A stretch of 33,082 bases of DNA, taken from the IMG/VR virus record IMGVR_UViG_3300051212_001202, positions 1 through 33,082 of that record, one strand, 5' to 3'. Below the pieces are notes generated by a model, which was not told where the DNA came from, did not search any database, and saw nothing but the letters and a program-made list of their open reading frames with translations. Position numbers and translations under genes: made by a program. Origin of the DNA: a virus. This document shows, one piece after another, positions 11,167 to 18,019 of the stretch (the first letter of the stretch is position 1; every line of letters starts with the position of its first letter).

Positions 11167-11606
11167 TCAAAGAGCTTAACAAAAAGCGCGAGGACGCGCT
11201 GGCTCAAGTGGGCGAGGTCATCGGCCTTGCCGCTAAGGCAGGCGCCATAATTGGCCAAGCCAGGGCAGACGGCGAGGACGTGTCCAAGCTGATCGAAAGC
11301 GCTGGCATCACGGACGAGCAGGCCAAGCGATATGAGCGCGTGGCCGCGCATCAGCATAAGCTCAACAGCGGCGAGCCTGGCGTCGTGCGTCAGATCATGC
11401 TGTGGGCCGAGATGCTGCCCGACCCCATCACCACCAGCGAACCGGGCGAGCCCAAGCCGTTCCTGTCGCCAGTGATTCGTGTGGCGCAGTGGGTTTCCAA
11501 CCGTGGGCTGCGCTACATCAAGGCGGACGACGACCTTCGCAGGCAGTTTTTACGCGAAGCGCAACCAATAGTGGCTGCCTACAAAGAGCTAGGCGGAGAT
11601 GCTTAG
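11145..11606 (+). CDS. DUF3102-like unknown protein
   Basis: The product has 153 residues. The N-terminal helix (TLKAVVKELNKKREDALAQV) is followed by IGQARADGEDVSKLIESAGI and DEQAKRYERVA, which resembles the helical pattern of DUF3102-type phage proteins (a block ending in a helix that reads like a recognition helix). The rest is helical with a proline-rich link. AAAGG stands before the ATG, inside the previous gene. It ends before a 183-bp AT-rich gap. Function unknown; DNA binding is likely. Confidence 0.6.
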   Translation: MQTLKAVVKELNKKREDALAQVGEVIGLAAKAGAIIGQARADGEDVSKLIESAGITDEQAKRYERVAAHQHKLNSGEPGVVRQIMLWAEMLPDPITTSEPGEPKPFLSPVIRVAQWVSNRGLRYIKADDDLRRQFLREAQPIVAAYKELGGDA

Positions 11607-11625
11607 AATTTTGAAAAACAGAGCC

Positions 11626-11708
11626 TTACTTACAAAAGCACGGTAGCTGATATGCATAGATTTACATACACCACTATAAGTACTTGCTGTTACAGTTACT
11701 TACGCAAG
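11626..11708. repeat. Repeat pair in the gap before terS, cos candidate region
   Basis: The AT-rich gap 11607-11789 carries TTACTTACAAAAG (11626-11638) and TTACTTACGCAAG (11696-11708), 70 bp apart, with the palindrome AAGTACTT (11678-11685) and a possible -10 (TATAAG, 11675-11680) between them. Lambda-type terminases bind repeats next to cos just upstream of the small-subunit gene. No cohesive end can be read from the sequence itself. Confidence 0.35.
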
Positions 11709-11789
11709 GAATCTTTTAAGCTAATACAGCCCGCGGTGGCGACGACTCCCGTTAATTTCTTGAGTGTGACCCGCAAACCTTAAAGTCTC

Positions 11790-12269
11790 ATGGGCAGATC
11801 CAAGAACCACGACGTCGCAAGGGCTATGGCTGCTACGGGCGAATCCAGGGCAACCGTCTACCGCAAGCGGGCGGCCGCCCCGGCCCAGCCTCTGGTCAAA
11901 GCCAAGGGTGGGGGTCTGGACATGGAGATCAAGCGGCTGGAGGACCTTGCGGCCAGCTTGGGCGAGAGTGCCAAGGACGACACAAGGGCGGACAGGTCGG
12001 AGCTGATCAGCAACTACACCAAAGTGGTCGAGGCGCTTCGCCGCATGAAGGGCGACCGCCCCGAGATCGACCAGGCGGAGGGAACGATGGTGCCCGTGGA
12101 CGAGGCCGACAAGCTGGCGGCAGCCCGGGACAACGCTCTGATCCCGCTCCTCAAGGGGATGGCCAAAAGATTGGCGCCCATTTGTGCCAACCGTCCGGCC
12201 GCCGAGGTGGAGGCCGAGGTGGAAGGCGAGGTCGGGCAGATAATGCGGCAGGTCGAGGCGGCGCTGTGA
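11790..12269 (+). CDS. terS: Terminase small subunit
   Basis: This 159-residue protein begins with a helix-turn-helix (HDVARAMAATGESRATVYRK, residues about 7-26), then a coiled-coil central part and an acidic C-terminal helix (AEVEAEVEGEVGQIMRQVEA). This is the usual small-subunit plan: DNA recognition, oligomerisation, contact to the large subunit. Its stop overlaps the GTG of the large subunit by 4 nt. No Shine-Dalgarno sequence is evident. The gap upstream holds repeats that could be its binding sites. Confidence 0.75.
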   Translation: MGRSKNHDVARAMAATGESRATVYRKRAAAPAQPLVKAKGGGLDMEIKRLEDLAASLGESAKDDTRADRSELISNYTKVVEALRRMKGDRPEIDQAEGTMVPVDEADKLAAARDNALIPLLKGMAKRLAPICANRPAAEVEAEVEGEVGQIMRQVEAAL

Positions 12270-13999
12270 CCGGGGCGCAGGAGGAGCTGCGCCGGAGGGC
12301 GAGGGCACGGTGGCACTACGAAAAGCCGCCTAGCGTCATTGAGTGGGCGGAGCGAAACATCCAACTGGACAGCCGGCTGACCGCACGCCCGGGACTCTAC
12401 AGCACCAGCTGGACGCCTTACGTCCGGGGTGTGCTGGACGCGCTGGCGGATCCGGGCGTCCATACCGTTACCCTTTGCTGGGGAAGTCAGACGGGAAAGA
12501 CCCTGACGCTGGCGATCTGGCTCGCTTACCGCATCGCCAACGACCCGGCGCCGGCGCTGCTGGTCATGCCCAACGCCGACCTAGCCCGCAGCTACAGCGA
12601 GACGCGGCTAACACCGATCTTTCAGAAATGCCGGCCCGTCCGGGCGCTTTTTCCACAAGACATGGACGACTTCAAAATTTTAGAAATGCAGTTTGCCACG
12701 ATGACCCTGTCGCTGGTCGGCAGTAACAGTCCGGCCAACATCTCCAGCCGGCCCATCTGCATTGCCGTACTGGACGAGCTGGACAAGTTTGCGCCTCCAA
12801 CCGAGAAGGAGGCCGCCGCCTACAACCTGGCGCTGGAGCGGACCAAGGCGTTCCCCGGGCGCAAGCACGTCTTGACCAGCACGCCCACGCTCAACACCGG
12901 GGACATCTGGCAAAACTACCAAGCCGGAACCCAGGAGACTTTTCACGTGCCTTGCCACGCCTGCGGAGAGCGGCAGGCCATGGAGTTTGGGCAGATCAAG
13001 TGGGACGAGGGGGCGCGATCCGAGGACGGCAAGTGGGATCTAAAGCGGGTGACGGACTCCGCCGTCTACCATTGCACCAAGTGCGGCGAGCCCTGGGGCG
13101 AGGGGCACCGGCGCAAGGCGATCGAGCAGGGCAAGTGGGTGGCCGGCAATGCGCACGCCGATCCCGGGCACCGCTCTTTCCGCCTGCCCAGCTGGTACAG
13201 CAACATCAGCTTCGGAGAGACGGCCAAAAAGTTCCTAACCGAAAAGCACTATCTGCACGGACTGCAGGGGTGGGTGAACGGGTGGTGCGCCTTGCCCTGG
13301 GAGGATCAGTTCGACGACGACGAGGCGGCCGCCATCCCGCCCGGAGCCTTTGCCAAGAAACAGCCATGGGACAAGGATCACGTGCTGCTGGCGGCGATCG
13401 ACCGGCAGATCGACGAATACTGGTACGTCATCCGGGCTTTTGCCCGGGATGGAACCAGCCGCCTGTTCGACGAGGGCCGGCGGCGGACGATCGAGGACAT
13501 CGCCCAGCTGATGGCGGACAATAACGTCCGACCCCGGTGCGTGGCCATCGACTCCGGCTACGAAACCCAAGACACCTACCGAATCGCCGCTAGGTACGGG
13601 TGGACGGCCATCAAGGGCGAGGAGCGGCCGCACTTTCTGGTGGAGGAGCGCGGGGTGCGGGTCAAATCCGTGCACAGCTCCGTCCAACCCACCGACGCCG
13701 GCTGCCAGCTGCTGCTTTTGTCCAGCCCCGGATGCCAGGATCTGCTGGCGTGGTTGCGCCGCGGGCAGGGTCCGATGTGGGAAGTGGCGCATGACGTCAG
13801 CCCTGAGTACCGCGAGCACATGGCCAGCCATAAAAAAGTTCACCGGGTGAACCGAAAGACCGGCAAGGATCTGTATGAATGGATCCGGGTCAAACATCGC
13901 CCCGACCATCTTTACGACTGCGAGACCTATCTGGCCGGCTTTGCCGTTTTCGGAAAGGTGATTGCCGCCGAGGCCGCTATGGAGAAGTCCGATGCTTGA
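12266..13999 (+). CDS. terL: Terminase large subunit, GpA type
   Basis: The product has 577 residues from a GTG that overlaps the small-subunit stop by 4 nt. The ATPase domain has Walker A GSQTGKT (73-79) and Walker B VLDELD (D170, E171). Four cysteines in CHAC (230, 233) and CTKC (270, 273) form the zinc-ribbon insertion typical of lambda GpA-type terminases. The nuclease half has D379 (AAIDRQ), D429 (VAIDSGYE) and DHLYDCE near the C-terminus. It pumps DNA into the prohead and cuts it. GpA enzymes usually act at cos sites, so unit-length packaging is expected rather than headful. TTGACA at the stop precedes the next gene's start by 19 nt. Confidence 0.92.
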   Translation: MTGAQEELRRRARARWHYEKPPSVIEWAERNIQLDSRLTARPGLYSTSWTPYVRGVLDALADPGVHTVTLCWGSQTGKTLTLAIWLAYRIANDPAPALLVMPNADLARSYSETRLTPIFQKCRPVRALFPQDMDDFKILEMQFATMTLSLVGSNSPANISSRPICIAVLDELDKFAPPTEKEAAAYNLALERTKAFPGRKHVLTSTPTLNTGDIWQNYQAGTQETFHVPCHACGERQAMEFGQIKWDEGARSEDGKWDLKRVTDSAVYHCTKCGEPWGEGHRRKAIEQGKWVAGNAHADPGHRSFRLPSWYSNISFGETAKKFLTEKHYLHGLQGWVNGWCALPWEDQFDDDEAAAIPPGAFAKKQPWDKDHVLLAAIDRQIDEYWYVIRAFARDGTSRLFDEGRRRTIEDIAQLMADNNVRPRCVAIDSGYETQDTYRIAARYGWTAIKGEERPHFLVEERGVRVKSVHSSVQPTDAGCQLLLLSSPGCQDLLAWLRRGQGPMWEVAHDVSPEYREHMASHKKVHRVNRKTGKDLYEWIRVKHRPDHLYDCETYLAGFAVFGKVIAAEAAMEKSDA

Positions 14000-14001
14000 C
14001 A
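13996..14001 (+). promoter_or_regulatory. TTGACA motif 19 nt before start of 14015
   Basis: The motif includes the TGA stop of the terminase gene and precedes the GTG at 14015. No -10 box follows. One of six at this spacing. Confidence 0.35.
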
Positions 14002-14014
14002 CGACTAGAGGCGC

Positions 14015-14335
14015 GTGGAGCGTGGGCTCATCTTTTCCCTTTGGATCCAGGCATCGAAAGACCCTGTGGCCCTCCGCCTTGCCTTGGAGGCTCTTGCGGC
14101 CGGGCAGGCCAACACCTTTACCAACGGGGGCAAGGTAATGGTCAGCGCATCCGTGGCCGGCAAATCGTTCAGCTACCAGCTGCAGCCAGGCTTTAATCCC
14201 GCCGGCGTTGCCCAGCTGGCGCTTAACTGCTGGAAATCCGTGAAGGATTTTACCACGTCCACTGAAGTCGAGGATTTTCTGACCAAGTCTACCGGCTCGG
14301 TCTCCTATCCGTCCTACCCGTCCGAGGTTTTCTAA
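14015..14335 (+). CDS. Small protein in the gpW position
   Basis: The product has 106 residues from a GTG with AGAGG just upstream. It lies between terminase and portal, where lambda-like phages encode the head-tail joining protein gpW. The pattern of a helix (VALRLALEALAAGQAN) followed by a strand-turn-strand (VMVSASVAGKSFSYQL) and a second helix is loosely like gpW but longer. A Ser/Pro/Tyr-rich end (SVSYPSYPSEVF) follows. The assignment rests on position and topology, not on a clear family motif. Confidence 0.6.
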   Translation: MERGLIFSLWIQASKDPVALRLALEALAAGQANTFTNGGKVMVSASVAGKSFSYQLQPGFNPAGVAQLALNCWKSVKDFTTSTEVEDFLTKSTGSVSYPSYPSEVF

Positions 14336-14336
14336 G

Positions 14337-15944
14337 ATGGGATCCTGGGGCAACTGGTTTGGCCGGATTATCCGTGCGGGGGAAAACGACCAGCGCCGGC
14401 GCCGCTACATTTACGCCACGCCGCAGGACACCAAGACAGACCTGACGACCGCCAGCCGCCGGCAAGTGCTGGGGCTGGCCCGTTATTTTTATTACAACAA
14501 TCCCGTGGTGCGCGGGGCGATCGACAGCATCACCCGCAACTCCATCGGCCCGGGCATCAAGTGCCAGGCCCGCACGGAGGACGAGGGCTGGAACCGCGCC
14601 ACGGAGGAGTGGTTCCGCTCATGGGAGATCGCCTGTGACGTCCGTGGCATTTTGGATTGGGCCTCGTTCCAGCAGGTGGCCTGCCGGGCGATGCTGCGGG
14701 ACAACGAAGTGTTTTGTCTTTTGATCGATAACGGCGATGGATGGCCCCAGCTGCAGATGGTCGAGGCCCACCGCTGCGAGACACCGGCCTACCTTTCTGG
14801 CGAAAAAAGGATTTTTGACGGGGTACGCACCAACGCGCAGGGCCGTCCGCTTTCCTACTACATCCGCACCGGCGACGGCGACAAATACACCGAGGTGCAG
14901 TCGTCCGACCTCTTGGTTTTGGCCGAGCGCGACCGGCCGGACGAGCTGCGCAGCATCTCCCGGCTGGTGACTTGCCTCAACCTTTTGCAGGACCGCGACG
15001 AGATTCTGGACCACGAAGTGCAGGGCGTGAAACGCGCCGGCGCCATCGGCCTTGCCTTGGAAGGGCAAGGAAACACCGGGTTTTTCGGACCCGACACCAC
15101 CAGCGACGACGGCATCACCACGGACAAGATCCTAGGCGGAGGAGCCATCTGGAACCTGCCTGCCGGCAAGACACTCAAGGAAATCAAGAACGACCGCCCC
15201 GGGCCCAACCTGCAGGAGTTCATGGATCAGATTTTGCGGGCCGCTGCGGCCGGCCTTGGCCTGCCTTACGAGTATTTGTGGAAAGCCGACCTGTCCGGCC
15301 CTTCGCAGCGCTTTGTCCTGGCACAAGCCCAGCGCCGTTTTGACGAAGTGGCGCAAGCCATCACCAGCCAGCTGGTCTCCCGCGTCCGCCTCTGGGCGCT
15401 GGCCAAGGCCATCAAACGCGGCGACCTAACCCCGCCACGCGGCATGGACCGCTGGTGGCAGGCGGTTTACCACACTCCTCAACGCACAACGATTGACGCG
15501 GGGCGTGACAGCGCCGCCGACCGGGAGGATCTAAAGCTGGGCCTGACGACCATGGCGCACATCTACGCCAGCCGCGGAGAGGATTGGCAGGAGGCTGTGG
15601 ACCAGAAAATTGCCGAGGCCACCTATATCCGGCGCAAGGCCGAAGAGGCCGGACTGATGGCATCTGACGTCCAGTTTATCCCCAACCAACCGGCCGCGCT
15701 CACCCCTCCGTCCGCCGAGCCGGCCGTTGACCAGACCGTCCAACCGGAGCTGGCCGCACCTACCGTGACCGTCACCATGGCCGCGCCGGTGGAAGTGACC
15801 CAGCCCGAGCCCTCTCCGGCGGCCGTTTTGACCGAGGCTTTTACTATGAAAGATGAGCCCGACCTGCAGCTGTCCGATAAGGAGCTCAACATGGTGGTTA
15901 AAGCCATCGGCCTAAAAAACAAAAAGCTAAAAAAGAAAAAGTGA
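14337..15944 (+). CDS. Portal protein, lambda gpB family
   Basis: The product has 535 residues, as expected for a lambda-type portal. Diagnostic parts are the N-terminal RRRYIYATPQDTKTD, YFYYNNPVVRGAIDSITRNS, the block VQSSDLLVLAERDRPDELRS where family members have their conserved Arg-Pro-Gln region, and AAAAGLGLPYEYLWKADLSG. The dodecameric ring sits at the capsid vertex and holds the terminase and later the tail. Residues after about 450 form a Pro/Thr/Val-rich linker and a Lys-rich tail (KNKKLKKKK) that is unusual and may touch DNA or scaffold. Its TGA overlaps a lipoprotein GTG. Confidence 0.9.
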   Translation: MGSWGNWFGRIIRAGENDQRRRRYIYATPQDTKTDLTTASRRQVLGLARYFYYNNPVVRGAIDSITRNSIGPGIKCQARTEDEGWNRATEEWFRSWEIACDVRGILDWASFQQVACRAMLRDNEVFCLLIDNGDGWPQLQMVEAHRCETPAYLSGEKRIFDGVRTNAQGRPLSYYIRTGDGDKYTEVQSSDLLVLAERDRPDELRSISRLVTCLNLLQDRDEILDHEVQGVKRAGAIGLALEGQGNTGFFGPDTTSDDGITTDKILGGGAIWNLPAGKTLKEIKNDRPGPNLQEFMDQILRAAAAGLGLPYEYLWKADLSGPSQRFVLAQAQRRFDEVAQAITSQLVSRVRLWALAKAIKRGDLTPPRGMDRWWQAVYHTPQRTTIDAGRDSAADREDLKLGLTTMAHIYASRGEDWQEAVDQKIAEATYIRRKAEEAGLMASDVQFIPNQPAALTPPSAEPAVDQTVQPELAAPTVTVTMAAPVEVTQPEPSPAAVLTEAFTMKDEPDLQLSDKELNMVVKAIGLKNKKLKKKK

Positions 15945-16075
15945 TCCGGGTCCTCTTGGCCGCACTGCTGCTGGCCGGATGCCAAAAGCCAGACCAGCCC
16001 AAGGTCGATCTGCCTGTTTATTCCGACATGGGCGCGGCGGCGGATGCCGGCCGCGTGGAATTTGACAAGCCCTGA
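15941..16075 (+). CDS. 44-residue lipoprotein inside the head gene cluster
   Basis: GTG at 15941 overlaps the portal stop by 4 nt. The product, IRVLLAALLLAGC then QKPDQPKVDLPVYSDMGAAA, has a textbook lipoprotein signal with lipobox LAGC and Cys at residue 14. The mature chain of about 31 residues would be anchored by lipid; Gln after Cys favours the outer membrane. It is not the Rz1 partner, which is in the lysis cassette. A known precedent for small phage lipoproteins is receptor masking (as T5 Llp), but late co-expression with the portal is odd. The stop lies 6 nt before the protease gene. Confidence 0.65.
   Translation: MIRVLLAALLLAGCQKPDQPKVDLPVYSDMGAAADAGRVEFDKP
16062..16067 (+). promoter_or_regulatory. 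TTGACA motif 20 nt before start of 16082
   Basis: TTTGACA lies within the last codons of the lipoprotein gene. A short AGGA also precedes the ATG. One of six motifs at this spacing. Confidence 0.35.
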
Positions 16076-16081
16076 CAGGAC

Positions 16082-17056
16082 ATGGCCGAAAAGAAATTTA
16101 AGGGCATCTCCGTCATTACTGCCGGCCCCGCCCTGGGCCACGGCATGGTCATCGACGCGGAGACTCTTTCCCAAGTTGTCGAAAAAGGGAACGAAGCCGG
16201 GCAGGTTAAGGTCCTGTCTGACCATAGTTCGTCCGTCTCAAATATAATCGGCTATCTGGAAAACTTTGGACTGGATGGCGGCCGTGTCCGCGCCGACCTG
16301 ACTCTTTTTGAAAGCCATGACGGCTTTCAGTATTTCAGCGAGCTGATCAGCACGCTGCCTGGTCAGATCGGTTTTTCCATCAGCTTCAGCGGCGTGCCCC
16401 GGGAGGCGGCCGATGGCACCCAGCTGGCCACCGTGCAGACGCTCTTTTCCGTGGATCTGGTGCTGACTCCGGCCGCCAACCCCACCGGGGTTTTCCATGC
16501 GCGGGTTGACAGCAAGCAAAACGCCGTGACCAAAACATCACAGGTTGAAGAAACCAAGCTAGAGACGCCCGCCACGGAAGCGGCGCCCGTAGCCCCGGCG
16601 GCCCCGGCGGCAGAGCCCGCCAAACTGGCCGAGCCCACCCTTTCCGACATCAACGCCAAGCTGGACGCCATCATGGCCATGCTGCAGGCCGATGTCGTCG
16701 AGGACGTGGTCGAGGAGCCCATGACCGGCAAGCCCGAGGAAAGCAAAATGGAAGCCGCCGTGGAGGAAGCTCCCGTGGCCGAGGAACCCAAGGCCGAGCC
16801 CGTCCAGGAGCCCGTGGCCGCCGAAGCCAAGATCGAGGAGATCAAGGCCGAAGCGCCCGCGACCAACGAGGCCGCCGCTCTCAAGGCCGAGCTGACCACC
16901 CTCAAGATTGATCTGGAAGCCTCGCGTGGCATCAAGCCGCTCGAAGTTTCCGCTGAACAGAATTTCTCGCGTGCCGACCTGCTCTCGCAGTTCAACGCGG
17001 AAAAGGATCCCCGCCGCGCCGCGGAGATCTTCAAGAAAATCAAACTGGCGCGATAA
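16082..17056 (+). CDS. Prohead protease fused to a scaffold domain
   Basis: The product has 324 residues in two parts. Residues 1-150 have the phage prohead serine protease look: H48 in KVLSDHSSS, a hydrophobic strand GYLENFGLDGG, and S99 in GQIGFSISFSG, ending VDLVLTPAANPTGVF. Residues about 150-285 are Ala, Glu, Pro and Lys-rich low complexity with coiled-coil stretches, as in scaffolding proteins. The C-terminus is helical and basic (PRRAAEIFKKIKLAR). As in lambda C/Nu3, scaffold and protease come from one gene. An internal start for a separate scaffold is possible (for example the Met near residue 195) but not certain. Confidence 0.8.
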   Translation: MAEKKFKGISVITAGPALGHGMVIDAETLSQVVEKGNEAGQVKVLSDHSSSVSNIIGYLENFGLDGGRVRADLTLFESHDGFQYFSELISTLPGQIGFSISFSGVPREAADGTQLATVQTLFSVDLVLTPAANPTGVFHARVDSKQNAVTKTSQVEETKLETPATEAAPVAPAAPAAEPAKLAEPTLSDINAKLDAIMAMLQADVVEDVVEEPMTGKPEESKMEAAVEEAPVAEEPKAEPVQEPVAAEAKIEEIKAEAPATNEAAALKAELTTLKIDLEASRGIKPLEVSAEQNFSRADLLSQFNAEKDPRRAAEIFKKIKLAR

Positions 17057-17077
17057 CCCAAAGGATAACCAAACACC

Positions 17078-17956
17078 ATGGCTAACACACTCGGTTCCGT
17101 CTCGAACGGAAAGGTCATCGCCCAGCGTGCGCTGGAGTTGCTGACCGAAAACTATAACTGGATCTCCGCCGGCGTGGCCGACTTCTCGGACGCCACCGCC
17201 CGGAAAGGCGATTCCATCACCACCCACATCGTCAGCATCCAGTCCGCCTCGGACTACAGCTCGACCGCCGGCTACGTTCCCGCGGACGTGACGCAGACCG
17301 ACGTGACCGTGACGCTCAACAACTTCAAGCACACGACCTACGCGGTGAACGACGAGGAGCGCACCAGCTCCAACATCAACCTGATCGAGCGTTTTGCCGA
17401 ACAGGCCGCCCACGCGCTGGGCAAGGCGATGGTGGACTCCGTCCTGGCCCTCGTGACGACCCACTACAGCTCCACGCTGTCCGTGTCGGCCGATGCCATG
17501 ACCTTCCGCTCCATCGTGAGCGCGGGTCTCTCGCTCGACAACAACAAGGTGCCCATGGGCGGCCGCTTTGCGGTTCTCTCCCCGGGCAACTACGCCAGCC
17601 TGCTCAACGATTCCAACATCGTGGCCAACGCGCAGCGCAGCGGTGACGTCGTGGCCTCCGGCCAGATCGGCACCGTGGCGGGTATCTCCGTCTACGGCTA
17701 CAACGGCCTCGCGGCCGGTGTGTCCAAGGGCTTTGTCGCCCAGCGGGAAGCCCTCGTCGTGGCGACCCGCCTCCCGGCGATCCCCGACGGCGTCAGCCTC
17801 CCCGGCAACGTCGAAGTGGTGACGGAACCCAAGAGCGGTCTAAGCCTGCAAGTTGCGGAACACTACAACTTCCGCCTCGGCAGCCACGAGCGGTCCTATC
17901 GGATCCTCTACGGTGTCGGCCGCGGGCAGACCAGCAGCCTCGTCCGTATCGTCTAA
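17078..17956 (+). CDS. Major capsid protein, HK97 fold
   Basis: The product is 292 residues. It follows the protease-scaffold gene directly. An N-terminal helix-rich arm (KVIAQRALELLTENYNWISA) leads to an acidic core, and GGRFAVLSPGNYASLLND plus GTVAGISVYGYNGL are the typical spine-helix and P-domain signatures of tailed-phage coat proteins of the P22/T7-like branch. Codon use is the most GC-biased in the window, consistent with high expression. A GC-rich hairpin follows. No separate decoration protein gene lies next to it; the next genes are a glycosyltransferase and a methyltransferase. Confidence 0.88.
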   Translation: MANTLGSVSNGKVIAQRALELLTENYNWISAGVADFSDATARKGDSITTHIVSIQSASDYSSTAGYVPADVTQTDVTVTLNNFKHTTYAVNDEERTSSNINLIERFAEQAAHALGKAMVDSVLALVTTHYSSTLSVSADAMTFRSIVSAGLSLDNNKVPMGGRFAVLSPGNYASLLNDSNIVANAQRSGDVVASGQIGTVAGISVYGYNGLAAGVSKGFVAQREALVVATRLPAIPDGVSLPGNVEVVTEPKSGLSLQVAEHYNFRLGSHERSYRILYGVGRGQTSSLVRIV

Positions 17957-17974
17957 GTAATTAGACCAACTGGT

Positions 17975-18006
17975 GGGCCGGCCGCATCGGGGGGTGCGGC
18001 CGGCCT
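17975..18006 (+). terminator. Strong hairpin after the capsid gene
   Basis: GGCCGGCCGCA (17976-17986) pairs perfectly with TGCGGCCGGCC (17995-18005) over a TCGGGGGG loop, followed by TTCCT. It is probably a partial terminator or an mRNA stabiliser that keeps capsid mRNA in excess of the downstream genes. Confidence 0.65.
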
Positions 18007-18019
18007 TCCTACTAAAAAA

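Noticed and set aside
13235-14353. Long minus-strand open frame opposite the terminase
   Set aside because: A shadow of the terminase and following gene in GC-rich DNA; no motifs and no start signals.
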